From positions 48,913 through 112,912 of the forward strand of contig NZ_JACSRD010000171.1 in the NCBI RefSeq assembly GCF_014879935.1: a stretch of DNA of 64,000 nucleotides, given 5' to 3'. A program made the translations under genes and the position numbers. Source of the DNA: Prosthecobacter sp. Lineage in GTDB: Bacteria; Verrucomicrobiota; Verrucomicrobiia; Verrucomicrobiales; Verrucomicrobiaceae. Shown piece by piece: positions 51,901-59,905 of this stretch. The notes beneath the pieces were generated by a model that saw only the letters and a list, made by a program, of their open reading frames with translations, did not search any database and had not been told where the DNA came from. The stretch's first letter is position 1; each line of letters starts with the position of its first letter.

Positions 51901-52108
51901 ACCCGCGGCAGTCAATCCCAAGATCCGCTGGCCCAAACGCCTGGGACCCGGTTTCATTCCCGAATTCAACACCACGCTGGCTCCCAACGGCTGGATGGAG
52001 ATCACCAGCGGACGCACCGAAGACGCCGAATACTACTACGCCGACCTCCCGGCGGCCCCCACCGGGCAGTTCTTTGTCCGTCTCCGCCGACCCGTAGGCG
52101 GAATGTGA
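48935..52108 (+). CDS. Large secreted protein with DUF11/CARDB-like and SdrD B-like repeats
   Basis: The start at ATG 48935 gives a signal peptide (MRLRRVLSVIPCLLAVIPVEAEA) and 1,057 residues in all. Beta-rich, Ig-like domains of the DUF11/CARDB kind recur (VRITNVGSGFAENVPYSV; ATVTITNESDVTAFNVPVTV). Three SdrD B-like units with calcium-site patterns follow this plan: GGLIFEDLDENGTRDLEEP, SGQVFYDANSNGMVDGGE and SGRAYVDRDGDAVYTPG. The protein ends with a short RRPVGGM tail. Composition is low in charge and rich in Gly, Pro and Thr. It is probably a cell-surface or released adhesin-like protein. No anchor motif was recognised. Confidence 0.82.
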   Translation: MRLRRVLSVIPCLLAVIPVEAEAQLKFKLSGRANTKTVLVEASGMVTVTDDSNVTQSTGWNGYGDFWKSAASQTFPVSGGITVKNNNRNESRNLTSLTFDNASGDRFTMGLNTSVTGGENHSFTLSGSARFQLLQSQTFGAIFGGGAFTTGTQRAPLGSGPILEIMEAPPAEIQVQIIPEGGGNSITTGYAQGTVSPTVRITNVGSGFAENVPYSVSFPGTLDYSGSPTTNFTGTIPFLKAGESHDFAYSLRFVRPEGSSPPYQMQASSSFADSNELNNSATVPINEIEVATDGEGTYWNAIVTRPPEIPTLIPPGVQHTLNIDLASTGGDESTVFQFTPPEGVFIDHIELQGVPPPGLRLIHGNAGGVWAAFIPPAPAGSLLNFKLYFHGFSGAGGDLTATRAPNTPNAFTTTHELDFGTGGEAYELGGLIFEDLDENGTRDLEEPACLGCTVHITTADQTLILTSDLAGFVRAYLPPGPATLTIPGTLVSIPFTVPASDFDEDFAVTGILPDLNVQISLGGVDGVSLIVHAGEAIPAATVTITNESDVTAFNVPVTVYYDEDFLDFAELENPVTGARTAFSTSFTVASLAPNSPLVVNVPLHRGPTAFFGHKITLRAGIHWSDANRHNNVDDTFLTLLDSPPFDCEWTPQGGPVAAGSAVQLNGQLTSNGGSGTATVRVESTVGKILSIHVPGAAAAPVNLQNGTLWDFVMPVGAAGSQYPISVVGVVPSNGAANYTIRVLSTGPGIDESSATVAVTGDATPTVLVSGQVFYDANSNGMVDGGERLLPQWPVKVVDGAGRVFHLQADGAGNWGVFVAAGSGPGQASPGAGGGGVPGAGFGFVPLPGADVDLDVVVGPLELSGRAYVDRDGDAVYTPGTDVPFPGLTTYLGMSSATGQTTTTDADGRYLFTLPPDTPGFLLNPAETGGVARAHIVGLDEPQGFVVPRPTFGVHYVPDFTTGILPLVSTPLNALDFVMGVEPNLVTFDPPAAVNPKIRWPKRLGPGFIPEFNTTLAPNGWMEITSGRTEDAEYYYADLPAAPTGQFFVRLRRPVGGM

Positions 52109-52142
52109 AGTTGAGAGCTTTGCCGTTAAGCAATCTTGTCGC

Positions 52143-52233
52143 GCGGCAGCGTCGTGGAGTGCGTGTGGCAAGCCTCGGCGCGACACCGCTGTCGCCATGC
52201 CGGACAGTGTACTTTGGCCTTTGAGCATTCTTT
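52143..52233 (+). repeat. Repeat unit A of the 52-kb inverted repeat block
   Basis: A unit of about 91 bp running from GCGGCAGCGTCGTGGAGTGC to TGGCCTTTGAGC. It matches unit C, which is inverted, over its whole length with scattered changes and one-base gaps. It contains CGACACCGCTGTCG, a short hairpin. Its right end coincides with the point where the minus-strand gene remnant breaks off. Confidence 0.8.
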
Positions 52234-52381
52234 TCCCGATCTTCGGCGGCACTTTGGCGATGCCTTGATGCTCGTTGTCCGCAAGGGCGACGAAGACGTG
52301 GACGCGTTTCGACTCGGCAACGACGGTGACGGCCAGGCAACAGAGTGCAATCAACACGCGAACCGTTTGATCTTGAGTCAT
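52234..52381 (-). pseudogene. 5' remnant of a secreted-protein gene truncated at repeat unit A
   Basis: Reading from ATG 52381, about 49 codons make a convincing exported N-terminus: a hydrophobic stretch VRVLIALCCLAVTVVAES, then RVHVFVALADNEHQGIAKVPPKIG. This resembles the start of an uncharacterised bacterial secreted family with VHVFVALxDNxxQGI...P.KIGN, recalled from general knowledge. After PPKIGK the frame runs into repeat unit A and then antisense to the adhesin gene, where the similarity ends. No remaining part of the gene is present nearby. Confidence 0.5.
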
Positions 52382-52447
52382 GGCTGATGATTACCGCCGT
52401 CCGTTCGACTCACAAGCGTGCCCGGAATCCCTGGAGCGTTCGAAGGC

Positions 52448-52514
52448 GCGGCAGCGTCGTGGAGTGCGGTGGCAGAGATGCAAGGCCAGCCTTGCATCGG
52501 CGACACCGCTGTCG
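52448..52514 (+). repeat. Repeat unit B (variant with an inserted hairpin)
   Basis: It begins with the same GCGGCAGCGTCGTGGAGTGC as unit A. The middle is replaced by a 22-base perfect hairpin (GATGCAAGG-CCAG-CCTTGCATC), and it ends with CGACACCGCTGTCG. With unit C it forms an inverted pair: 52448-52474 against 52584-52610, with two mismatches. Confidence 0.75.
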
Positions 52515-52520
52515 AGCGCG

Positions 52521-52610
52521 GGAAGCAGGCTCAAAGGCCAAACAACTCCGTCCGGCATGCGACAGCGTTGTCGCGCCGAGGCTTGCCACCGCACTCCACA
52601 ACGCTACCGC
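52521..52610 (-). repeat. Repeat unit C (inverted copy of unit A)
   Basis: The complement reads GCGGTAGCGTTGTGGAGTGC...GGCAAGCCTCGGCGCGACA...TTTGGCCTTTGAGC, matching unit A. AGCGTTGT near its outer end pairs perfectly with ACAACGCT inside the unit. It ends 22 bases before the trpB stop codon. Confidence 0.8.
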
Positions 52611-52631
52611 GACAAACGTGCCGGCAGGTGA

Positions 52632-53858
52632 TCAGAACTTCAATTCCTCGCCGAAGATCATGCGCGCGGCCTGGGCGACGTCTTTGTCGCCGCGGCCACT
52701 GAGGTTCACGAGGATGATTTGATCTTTCCGCATCGTGGGGGCCACTTTTTTGACCTCGGCGATGGCGTGGGAGCTTTCGAGGGCGGGAATGATGCCTTCG
52801 ACGGCGCTGAGTTCCTGGAAGGCAGCGAGCGCCTCGGCGTCGGTGGCGTAGTTGTAGGTGACGCGGCCCTGATCGTGCAGCCAGGCGTGCTCGGGGCCGA
52901 TGGCGGCATAGTCGAGACCGGCACTGACGCTGTGCGTGAGCTCGATTTGACCATCGGGATTGGCGAGGAGCCATGTTTTGGTGCCTTGCAGCACGCCAAG
53001 ACGGCCGCCTTGGAAGCGTGCGGCGTGTTTTTCTGGCATGATGCCTTCGCCACCAGCTTCGACGCCGGTCATGCGCACATCCTTGTCATTCAGGAAGGGA
53101 TGGAAGAGACCGATGCTGTTGCTGCCGCCGCCGACGCAGGCGACGAGGAGGTCGGGCAGGCGGCTTTCACGCTCCAGGATCTGACGACGGGCCTCGACGC
53201 CAATGACGCGATGAAAATCGCGAACCATCATCGGAAACGGGTGCGAGCCGAGGGCGGAGCCGAGGATGTAGTGCGTGGTGCGCACGTTCGTGACCCAGTC
53301 ACGCATGGCCTCGTTCACGGCCTCTTTCAGCGTGGCTTGGCCTGCAGTGACGGCGACCACTTTCGCGCCGAGGAAGCGCATGCGGGCGACATTCAGCGCC
53401 TGCCGCTCCATGTCCACCTTGCCCATGTAAATCGTGCAATCGAAGCCAAAGCGGGCGCACACGGTGGCCGTGGCCACGCCGTGCTGACCGGCACCGGTCT
53501 CGGCGATGATGCGTTTCTTGCCAAGACGTTGCGCCAGCAGGATCTGACCGAGGGCGTTGTTGATCTTGTGGGCACCTGTGTGGAGCAAATCCTCGCGTTT
53601 AAGGTAAATCTTGGCCCCGCCGAGCTTTTCGGTCCAGCGCTCGGCGAAGTAGAGCGGCGTGGGGCGGCCGACGTATTCACCGAGCAGGAGATCGAGCTCT
53701 TTTTGGAAAGCGGGATCAGCCTTCGCCTTTTCGTAGTGGTCTGAAAGCTCTGTGAGGGCCGCCATGAGCGTCTCAGGGACAAACATGCCACCATAGGGGC
53801 CGAAATGGCCGTGGGTGTCGGGCATCACAGGAAGCGGAAGGATCGAAGCGGCATTCAT
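52632..53858 (-). CDS. trpB: Tryptophan synthase beta subunit
   Basis: The 408-residue PLP enzyme has the opening [17 protein letters not shown] and the PLP lysine in [15 protein letters not shown]. The active-site [13 protein letters not shown] and the phosphate-binding [10 protein letters not shown] are present. It joins indole to serine to form tryptophan. An ATG 11 codons in (MPDTHGHFG, at 53825) may be the real start, since family members usually begin there. No trpA or other trp gene is adjacent, so the gene stands alone, between a repeat block and lpxD. Confidence 0.95.
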   Translation of the reverse strand: MNAASILPLPVMPDTHGHFGPYGGMFVPETLMAALTELSDHYEKAKADPAFQKELDLLLGEYVGRPTPLYFAERWTEKLGGAKIYLKREDLLHTGAHKINNALGQILLAQRLGKKRIIAETGAGQHGVATATVCARFGFDCTIYMGKVDMERQALNVARMRFLGAKVVAVTAGQATLKEAVNEAMRDWVTNVRTTHYILGSALGSHPFPMMVRDFHRVIGVEARRQILERESRLPDLLVACVGGGSNSIGLFHPFLNDKDVRMTGVEAGGEGIMPEKHAARFQGGRLGVLQGTKTWLLANPDGQIELTHSVSAGLDYAAIGPEHAWLHDQGRVTYNYATDAEALAAFQELSAVEGIIPALESSHAIAEVKKVAPTMRKDQIILVNLSGRGDKDVAQAARMIFGEELKF

Positions 53859-53931
53859 GGGGCGGCGAAGGTAGAACAGTTGCCGTTTTTGGCAACGTCA
53901 CGCTGCGATCGCGCCGCAGAGCGCCTTCGGA

Positions 53932-54993
53932 TCACTCGCTGGTGATCCGGCCTTCCAGGGCGGCGAGTTTTTTCTCCAGTTCGCGCACTCTTTCGATCAG
54001 ATCGGGGATCTTGGCGGGCAGGGCCATCATCTTGCGGCCTTCGGCGATCGGTCGCGCCGGAAAACCCGTGTAGGCACCGGCCTCCGTGAGGTTCTTCGTC
54101 ACTCCGGACTTGGCCAGGACGATGACCTGGTCAGCAACCTCCAGATGCCCCACCACTCCGACCTGTCCCGCCAGCGTGACATAATTGCCCAGCCGCGTGC
54201 TGCCCGACACACCGGTTTGTGAAACGATGATGCAGTGCTTTCCGACCACGCAATTGTGAGCGATCTGCACGAGGTTGTCGATTTTCGTGCCTTCACCGAT
54301 CCACGTGCGGCCAAACCGTGCGCGGTCGATCGTGGTGCAGGAACCGATCTCGACATCGTCATCAATTTGCACGATGCCGACCTGGTCGATCTTCTGGTGG
54401 CGGCCTTTGACGAGTTCGTAGCCGAAGCCGTCGGTTCCGACCACCGATCCGCTGTGCAGAATGACGCGATTACCGAGCACGCAGCGATCTTTGACCACCG
54501 CGTTGGCGTGAATCACGCAGTCAGTGCCGAGCTTCACCCCGCGTCCAATGTAGGCGCCTGCATGAATGGTGGTGCCCGCACCGATGGTCACATCGCTTTC
54601 GATGACCGCATGCGGCCCGATGCTGACCTGTTGCGAGTCAAACACGACGTTCCTGGCGACAATCGCAGTCGAATGCACGCCCGGCACGAATTCGGACGAC
54701 GGCGGTCCAAAAAAGCGAATGACGCTGGAAAATGCCAGCGTGGGATTCTTGACGCGAATGAGCGCCAGTTCCGCAGGCGCATCCAAAACTTCAAGATCTT
54801 CCGGCACCAAGGCGGCAGACGCCCGTGTCGTCTTGAGCGCGGGGACGTAACGGACATTTCCCAGAAAGGTCACCTCGCCCGGCTTGGCATCCATGATCGA
54901 ATTCAACCCGGTGACGACCTTCTCAGCCGCACCAACGGCGAGCTCGCCACCGACGAGTTCGGCCAGTTGTTTCAGGTTGATCGAGTGGCTCAT
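53932..54993 (-). CDS. lpxD: UDP-3-O-(3-hydroxyacyl)glucosamine N-acyltransferase LpxD
   Basis: The start is ATG 54993 (MSHSINLKQLAELVGGEL); the longer frame overlaps the upstream terminator. The 353-residue protein has the N-terminal uridine-binding domain (GEVTFLGNVRY), then left-handed beta-helix hexapeptide repeats. The catalytic His lies in LVQIAHNCVVGKH, and a C-terminal helix (RVRELEKKLAALEG) closes it. It adds the second acyl chain in lipid A synthesis, so this organism makes LPS. It follows skp, as in many Gram-negative bacteria, but a terminator lies between. Confidence 0.95.
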   Translation of the reverse strand: MSHSINLKQLAELVGGELAVGAAEKVVTGLNSIMDAKPGEVTFLGNVRYVPALKTTRASAALVPEDLEVLDAPAELALIRVKNPTLAFSSVIRFFGPPSSEFVPGVHSTAIVARNVVFDSQQVSIGPHAVIESDVTIGAGTTIHAGAYIGRGVKLGTDCVIHANAVVKDRCVLGNRVILHSGSVVGTDGFGYELVKGRHQKIDQVGIVQIDDDVEIGSCTTIDRARFGRTWIGEGTKIDNLVQIAHNCVVGKHCIIVSQTGVSGSTRLGNYVTLAGQVGVVGHLEVADQVIVLAKSGVTKNLTEAGAYTGFPARPIAEGRKMMALPAKIPDLIERVRELEKKLAALEGRITSE

Positions 54994-55009
54994 GACGGGA
55001 GATAAACGT

Positions 55010-55051
55010 TGAAAAACAAAAAGGCACGCCGCAATCACGCACGGCGTGCCT
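55010..55051 (-). terminator. Rho-independent terminator between skp and lpxD
   Basis: On the minus strand a perfect 10-bp stem (AGGCACGCCG with its complement, 10-base loop, 55022-55051) is followed by T runs (TTTTTGTTTTT) at 55010-55021. It lies 18 bases after the skp stop and 29 bases before the lpxD ATG. Confidence 0.9.
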
Positions 55052-55069
55052 GTCGTGGATTTGTCGCCG

Positions 55070-55693
55070 TTACTTCTTCGGTTCCTCGGCCTTGGGGGCC
55101 TCTTCCTTCTTCGGCTCGGCTCCAGGAGGCGGGGCGTTCTTGTTGAGCTCAACGATGAGCTGGTCCGTCATGTCAGTGGCGGCCCCTTCCTTGACATGGA
55201 GGATGATCGGGACGGTGGAAAGACTCACACCGGTCTTGTCGAAAACGATGTCGAAGGCCTCGGCCTTGGATTTGTCACGCACGACGACGAGGATCTCCTC
55301 GTAAAGGCCTTTGCGGATCTGCATGTCCTCCTGCTTGAGCTGGGTCTGACGACGTTCCGCGAACTCCTGCATCTCCATCTCCATGGAGCGGATTTCTTTC
55401 ACCTTCTCGCCGAGCTCGGCCGCGTACTTGTTCCGCTGTTCGGGCGTGATGATGGGATCCTGGGCAGTCTTCTGCAGCTTCTGCGCCTCGGCGGCCAGGT
55501 TCTTGTAAACGGTCTGGCGCTCCTGCATTTCCTGGGCGGCCTTCTCATAGTTGCCCTTGTACTTGTCGGCGGCGGTCTTGGTCTTGTGGAACTCCTGGAA
55601 CACTTTGGACATGTCAACGACGCCGATCTTGAGATCGGCAGCCTGGAGGAGGGCGGAGGAGGCAAAAAGGGCGATAAGCGCGCTACGAATCAT
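55070..55693 (-). CDS. skp: OmpH/Skp-family periplasmic chaperone
   Basis: The 207-residue protein has a signal peptide (MIRSALIALFASSALLQAA), then LKIGVVDMSKVFQEFHKTK, the usual first strand and helix. Long amphipathic helices rich in Lys, Glu and Gln follow (EMQERQTVYKNLAAEAQKL, then RRQTQLKQEDMQIRKGLYEEI). A returning segment, AFDIVFDKTGVSLSTVPIIL, comes after. A Lys/Pro/Glu-rich tail of about 25 residues is extra. Skp holds unfolded outer-membrane proteins for BamA, encoded just upstream. Confidence 0.92.
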   Translation of the reverse strand: MIRSALIALFASSALLQAADLKIGVVDMSKVFQEFHKTKTAADKYKGNYEKAAQEMQERQTVYKNLAAEAQKLQKTAQDPIITPEQRNKYAAELGEKVKEIRSMEMEMQEFAERRQTQLKQEDMQIRKGLYEEILVVVRDKSKAEAFDIVFDKTGVSLSTVPIILHVKEGAATDMTDQLIVELNKNAPPPGAEPKKEEAPKAEEPKK

Positions 55694-55753
55694 AGGAATG
55701 GGAATCTGGATTGAGTTGAAGGACCGGACAATCGAAATGTCCGTGACAAAGGC

Positions 55754-58105
55754 TTAGAACTTGTAGCCCATGTTGAACTGGAATCGGCCGGAACCGGAGT
55801 ATTGGTCGCCATCCACCGGCACGGCGTAGTCCACGCGAATCGGGCCGATCGGCAGGAATAGACGCAGGCCGATGCCGACATCGGAGAACACGTCGCCGCC
55901 GACGTCAAAGGAACTGGCACCCACCGAGCCGATGTCGCCAAAGAACACCACGCGGGGGGAGCGGTCGGAATTGGAGGTGATGTGCACCGGGATGGAGAAC
56001 TCGCTGGTGGCATAGATCGACGTCAGGCCGCCGACAGGCTCGCCAGTGGTGTCTTTCGGGCCTGCCTGACGGTAGTTGAAACCACGCAGGTTGTTCGCAC
56101 CGCCGAGGAAAAGGCGCTCGAAGATCGGCACGCGGCCGCCGCCCCAGTTGTCCACCGTGCGGAACATGCCTTCGAAGCTGAGGATGGTGTCCCCCCACAG
56201 ATTGAAATACTGCTGGCCGCCAAAGCTGACGCCCCACACCTCGACATCGCCGCCGAGACCGGAAAGCAGCGCTCCGCTTTCGAGCTTGTGGCCGCTGCGG
56301 GTGATGAAGACGCTGTCGCGGGTGTCGTGCACCCAGTTCAAATCGATCTTGCTCTGAAGGTAATTCCCAGCCTCCTGGGCGATGATCGGAGAGGCGGTCG
56401 GGTCGATGTCGCTGATCTCCACCTGCTGCAGCGTGTAGGTTCCCTCGATGTAGGAGTGCTCCCCGAGGCGGCGGCGGAGACCGACTGACGCGCCAGCGTT
56501 GGTCTGGTCGTAGCGGTTGGAGAGGTAGAACAGGTTGTGATAGAAAAGCTCCACCGTCAGAGCCAGTTCACGTCCCATGAACCAAGGTTCGGTCCAGCTC
56601 ACGGTCAAATCGCGGCGGAGGGAACCGGCACGCAGGTTGGCGTTGAAGCGCTGGCCGGCGCCGCGGAAGTCCTTCCAGTCACGGATGTCAAAGTTCGTCT
56701 GAGTGACCTGGATGAAGCCGGTGAGGCTGTCGATGGAGCTGAAGCCCGCGCCGAAGTTCACCGTTCCGGTGGACTGCTCGGCCACATTGACGTCCACGTC
56801 CTTGTAGCCCTCGGTCACGGAGGGCGTGTTGCGCACATCCACCGCGCTGAAGTAGTTCAGGTTTTCCAGACGCGCCTTGCCGGCGGCGATCTTGACGGTG
56901 TTCAGTTCCTCGCCGGGGGCGAACGGCAGCTCACGGCGGATGACCTCGTCCTCGGTCACCGTGTTGCCGGAGATGTTGACCTTCGCGATGTAGGACTTGC
57001 TGCCTTCGGTGACGTTGTACAGCACGTTCACCTGTCCGGGAGCCGACTCCAGGATGCTGGTTTCGACACGAGCGTCGGCATAGCCACGGGAGCCATAGTA
57101 ATCCTGGATCATTTTCTCGTCCGCTTCGACAAAGCTGCCCTTGTAGGGGAATCCGGCCTCCTGGCGGATGCCTTTCATGAGTTCCTCCTGCGTGAAGAGC
57201 GTGTTGCCGGAAAGCGTCACACCGGAGACGTCATACTTCGCTCCTTCATGGATCACGAAAACGATGTCCATCGCCTTCGCCGAGACAGGCTCGCGGCGCA
57301 CTTCCGTCACCTTCGCATACACGTAGCCTTCGTCCTGGAACGCACGCTCGATGGTCTTGATGTCGTCCTGGAGGTCCTGGTTGCTCACCTTGCCTTTTTT
57401 GCCCCAGAGATTCCAGACGTGGTGTTCCTTGGATTTGAGCTTGCCGCGCAGATTGCGGGCGCTGATGGCGGTGTTCCCTTCAAACCGGATGTCGTGGATG
57501 ATGCCGCGGGCACCTTCGTCGATCTTGAAAACCACGCTGGAGAAGCCTTCGCGGGAGGATTGCGTGATGTCGTAGCTGACGAGCACGTCGGAGTAGCCCT
57601 TCTTTTCGTAAGCCTCGACGATTTTCTGCTGCGCCGCGGCGAGCTTGGTGTCGTCCACCGGGTCGCCGACATTCACCTCGATCTTCTTGCGCAGGTCATT
57701 GGCGTTCAGGGCGGTGTTCCCGATGAAGGAAATGTCTCCAATGCCGCCGCGACCGATGATTTCGACGATCACTTTCACGCCGCCTGCCACATCCACCGCG
57801 CGAATGTCGAGGTTTTCCACCACGCCTGTGCTGTAGAGAGCGCGGATGTCGCGTTCCACCGCCTCGTCCGTGAATGGCTGCCCCACACGGGTGGACATCT
57901 GGCTGCGGATGCGGTTTTCGTCCAGCTTCACCGCCCCTTTAAGAACGACATCGACTTCCTTCACGATCTTTTTGGTGGCGGGCACCACCGGCAGACCGGT
58001 CGTCTGGGCCTGGACTTGCAGCGGAACGGCTGACAGCAAGGTGAGGGCTGTCGTGGCAAGTACGGCCAGGCAAGACTGTGGGAGGAATCGGGAATTCATG
58101 GGCAT
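55754..58105 (-). CDS. bamA: Outer membrane protein assembly factor BamA
   Basis: The 783-residue protein has a signal peptide (ending about VQAQ). Five POTRA domains cover about residues 45-410, with GRGGIGDISFIGNTALN, IIHDIRFEGNTAIS and YDVSGVTLSGNTLFT at their typical strand positions. A 16-strand beta-barrel of about 370 residues holds RLFLGGANNLRGFNYR, the conserved RGF of loop 6. The last residues (FQFNMGYKF) end in the aromatic signature. BamA inserts beta-barrel proteins in the outer membrane. bamA-skp-lpxD is a classic order. Confidence 0.97.
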   Translation of the reverse strand: MPMNSRFLPQSCLAVLATTALTLLSAVPLQVQAQTTGLPVVPATKKIVKEVDVVLKGAVKLDENRIRSQMSTRVGQPFTDEAVERDIRALYSTGVVENLDIRAVDVAGGVKVIVEIIGRGGIGDISFIGNTALNANDLRKKIEVNVGDPVDDTKLAAAQQKIVEAYEKKGYSDVLVSYDITQSSREGFSSVVFKIDEGARGIIHDIRFEGNTAISARNLRGKLKSKEHHVWNLWGKKGKVSNQDLQDDIKTIERAFQDEGYVYAKVTEVRREPVSAKAMDIVFVIHEGAKYDVSGVTLSGNTLFTQEELMKGIRQEAGFPYKGSFVEADEKMIQDYYGSRGYADARVETSILESAPGQVNVLYNVTEGSKSYIAKVNISGNTVTEDEVIRRELPFAPGEELNTVKIAAGKARLENLNYFSAVDVRNTPSVTEGYKDVDVNVAEQSTGTVNFGAGFSSIDSLTGFIQVTQTNFDIRDWKDFRGAGQRFNANLRAGSLRRDLTVSWTEPWFMGRELALTVELFYHNLFYLSNRYDQTNAGASVGLRRRLGEHSYIEGTYTLQQVEISDIDPTASPIIAQEAGNYLQSKIDLNWVHDTRDSVFITRSGHKLESGALLSGLGGDVEVWGVSFGGQQYFNLWGDTILSFEGMFRTVDNWGGGRVPIFERLFLGGANNLRGFNYRQAGPKDTTGEPVGGLTSIYATSEFSIPVHITSNSDRSPRVVFFGDIGSVGASSFDVGGDVFSDVGIGLRLFLPIGPIRVDYAVPVDGDQYSGSGRFQFNMGYKF

Positions 58106-58353
58106 GAGTGGGGAGGCGTCAGAGCATTGACTGCGCCAGTCCTAGGGCACAGGAGGCCGCATTACTGCTGCCTGAGCGCCCGTCGTCAAGGTGTAAGTTC
58201 TCAGCCGGCGCGGAGCCGATTTCGGAGTGCAGAACCACCTCAAACCGGCCGTGGGGACTGATCGGTGCTTTTTTCTTGGCAAACAAGGATAGGCTCACCA
58301 AGGCTGGCACAGCAAGTCCTGCGCCACGAAAGCCAAAACCCGCGTCATCACCC

Positions 58354-59235
58354 GTGCCCCGCTCTGAAACCCGAGACTACATCCAGCTCCATCTCGTGGT
58401 GCTGGCATGGGGGCTGACGGCGATCTTGGGAAAGCTGATCGTGCTGGCTCCTGTCGATGTCGTGATCGGCCGCACGCTGCTCGCCGCGCTGGGCTTCGGC
58501 GCTCTGGCACGACTGATGGGCGAAAGGCCGCTCATATCCCGCAGGCGCATGCTTGGGATGCTGGGCGTCGGTGTCGTGCTTGGCCTGCATTGGGTTCTGT
58601 TCTTCTGGTCGGCCAGGCTTGCCACAGCGTCCGTCTGCCTCGCCGCCATGCCCACGGCCATGCTGTGGTGCTCGCTGATCGAGCCGGTCATCGATGGGTC
58701 ACGTCGCTGGCGTGTTTCGGAACTGGTGGTCGGCGTCGTCATGGTTGGCGCTGTGTGGCTGATCTATGAGTTTGAATTCCGCTACTGGCTGGGGTTTTCC
58801 GTGGCGATCGGCGCGGCCGTGCTGGCGGCGTTTTTTGCGGTTTTCAGCAAACAACAGGTCGCCGGAGACACCCACTGGTCGGTCATCGGCTTTCACCAAA
58901 TGACGGGTGCCTGCCTTGCGGCACTCATCGCACGGCCATTCCTTGAAAAAGCCCCCCTTCCCGCCCTGCCGGACGCCTGGTCGGCACTCTGGCTCGGGGT
59001 GCTGGCGCTCGTCTGCACCGTCGCGGCCTACGCGGGCTTCATGGACGTGCTGCGCCGTGTCAGCGTCTTCACGGTGAACGTCGTTTATAACATGGAGCCG
59101 GTTTACGGCATCCTGCTGGCCGCCCTCGTGTTTGGCCGGGCGGAATTCATGAGCGGCGGCTTCTACCTCGGCGCGGGCATCATCATCGCCGTGGTGCTCG
59201 GCCTGCCGTGGCTCCGGCGCTGGGTGGAAAAATGA
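58354..59235 (+). CDS. EamA-family (DMT superfamily) transporter
   Basis: I chose GTG 58354 (M-PRSETRDYIQLHLVVLAWG), which gives 293 residues, the family's usual length; the frame upstream encodes no credible protein. Ten membrane spans form two EamA repeats, the first from about residue 10 with LHLVVLAWGLTAILGKLIV, the second from about residue 155. A tail of WLRRWVEK ends it. The family exports metabolites such as amino acids; the substrate is unknown. The 248 bases between it and divergent bamA contain both promoters but no recognisable gene. Confidence 0.85.
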   Translation: MPRSETRDYIQLHLVVLAWGLTAILGKLIVLAPVDVVIGRTLLAALGFGALARLMGERPLISRRRMLGMLGVGVVLGLHWVLFFWSARLATASVCLAAMPTAMLWCSLIEPVIDGSRRWRVSELVVGVVMVGAVWLIYEFEFRYWLGFSVAIGAAVLAAFFAVFSKQQVAGDTHWSVIGFHQMTGACLAALIARPFLEKAPLPALPDAWSALWLGVLALVCTVAAYAGFMDVLRRVSVFTVNVVYNMEPVYGILLAALVFGRAEFMSGGFYLGAGIIIAVVLGLPWLRRWVEK

Positions 59236-59362
59236 CGCCGCAGGAAAGTGATTTTTCCGACGGAGGAAGCGCGGGCGGGCGATGCAAAAACTTGTGTATC
59301 GCCGAAGCTCTGGCATGGAATCAGCCTCCCATTCGTGCGTGAGCACGACGCCCAAAACGCCC

Positions 59363-59905
59363 ATGGCCCAGACAGAACTCAGCGAAGAAGAATTGCTCCA
59401 GCGTGTGGCACGCAAGGACTCGCGTGCCTTTGACCACCTGTATGAGGCGCTGGCACCACGCCTTTTCGGCATGATGCGCCAGATGTTGAACGATGACCGT
59501 GTGGCGGAGGAGGTGCTGACAGAGGGCTTCGTTCACGTGTGGGAGCAGGCCTCCAGCTACGACGAGTCGCGCTGCAAGGCCTTCGTGTGGGCGGTGACCG
59601 TCTTCCGGCAGAAGGCCATCGAACGCATGCGGGCGCTGGGACGCAGAAACCGCCGGGTGGACGCGCAATCCCTGGAACAGGTGACTTTTCCCGCCGACGC
59701 AGCATCGCCCGACAGCGAGACGGTGAGCGCCGCGCTGGCCACCGTGCCCAAGGAGGATCGACGCCTGATCGAGTGCGCGTTTTTGAAAGGCCTCACCCAT
59801 CATGTGATGTCGGAGGCGCTCGGGCAGACGCCGGAAGCCACGAAGGCGGGCGTCCGCCGTGGCATGATGCATCTGCGTGATTCTTTGAAGAAAGGAGGCC
59901 TGTGA
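59363..59905 (+). CDS. ECF-type RNA polymerase sigma factor
   Basis: The start at ATG 59363 (MAQTELSEEELLQRVARKD) gives 180 residues. Region 2 includes FDHLYEALAPRLFGMMRQML and AEEVLTEGFVHVWEQA, with a -10 recognition helix in the FVWAVTVFRQKAIERMR part. Region 4 is VPKEDRRLIECAFLKGLTHHV followed by MSEALGQTPEATKAGVRRG. It resembles SigK/ECF19-type factors that pair with RskA anti-sigma factors, and the next gene encodes one. Its target promoters are unknown; such pairs usually regulate themselves. Confidence 0.9.
   Translation: MAQTELSEEELLQRVARKDSRAFDHLYEALAPRLFGMMRQMLNDDRVAEEVLTEGFVHVWEQASSYDESRCKAFVWAVTVFRQKAIERMRALGRRNRRVDAQSLEQVTFPADAASPDSETVSAALATVPKEDRRLIECAFLKGLTHHVMSEALGQTPEATKAGVRRGMMHLRDSLKKGGL

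Noticed and set aside
51617..52380. 254-codon minus-strand frame read as one gene
   Set aside because: Only its first 49 or so codons look like protein; the rest passes through repeat unit A and antisense to the adhesin gene, so only the remnant was annotated.
52143..52610. Possible CRISPR or tRNA-like structure
   Set aside because: Only three units, in mixed orientation and with long related sequence between; no tRNA features such as a T-loop motif were found.
56537..58033. 498-codon plus-strand frame
   Set aside because: Antisense to bamA, whose POTRA and barrel motifs are unmistakable.
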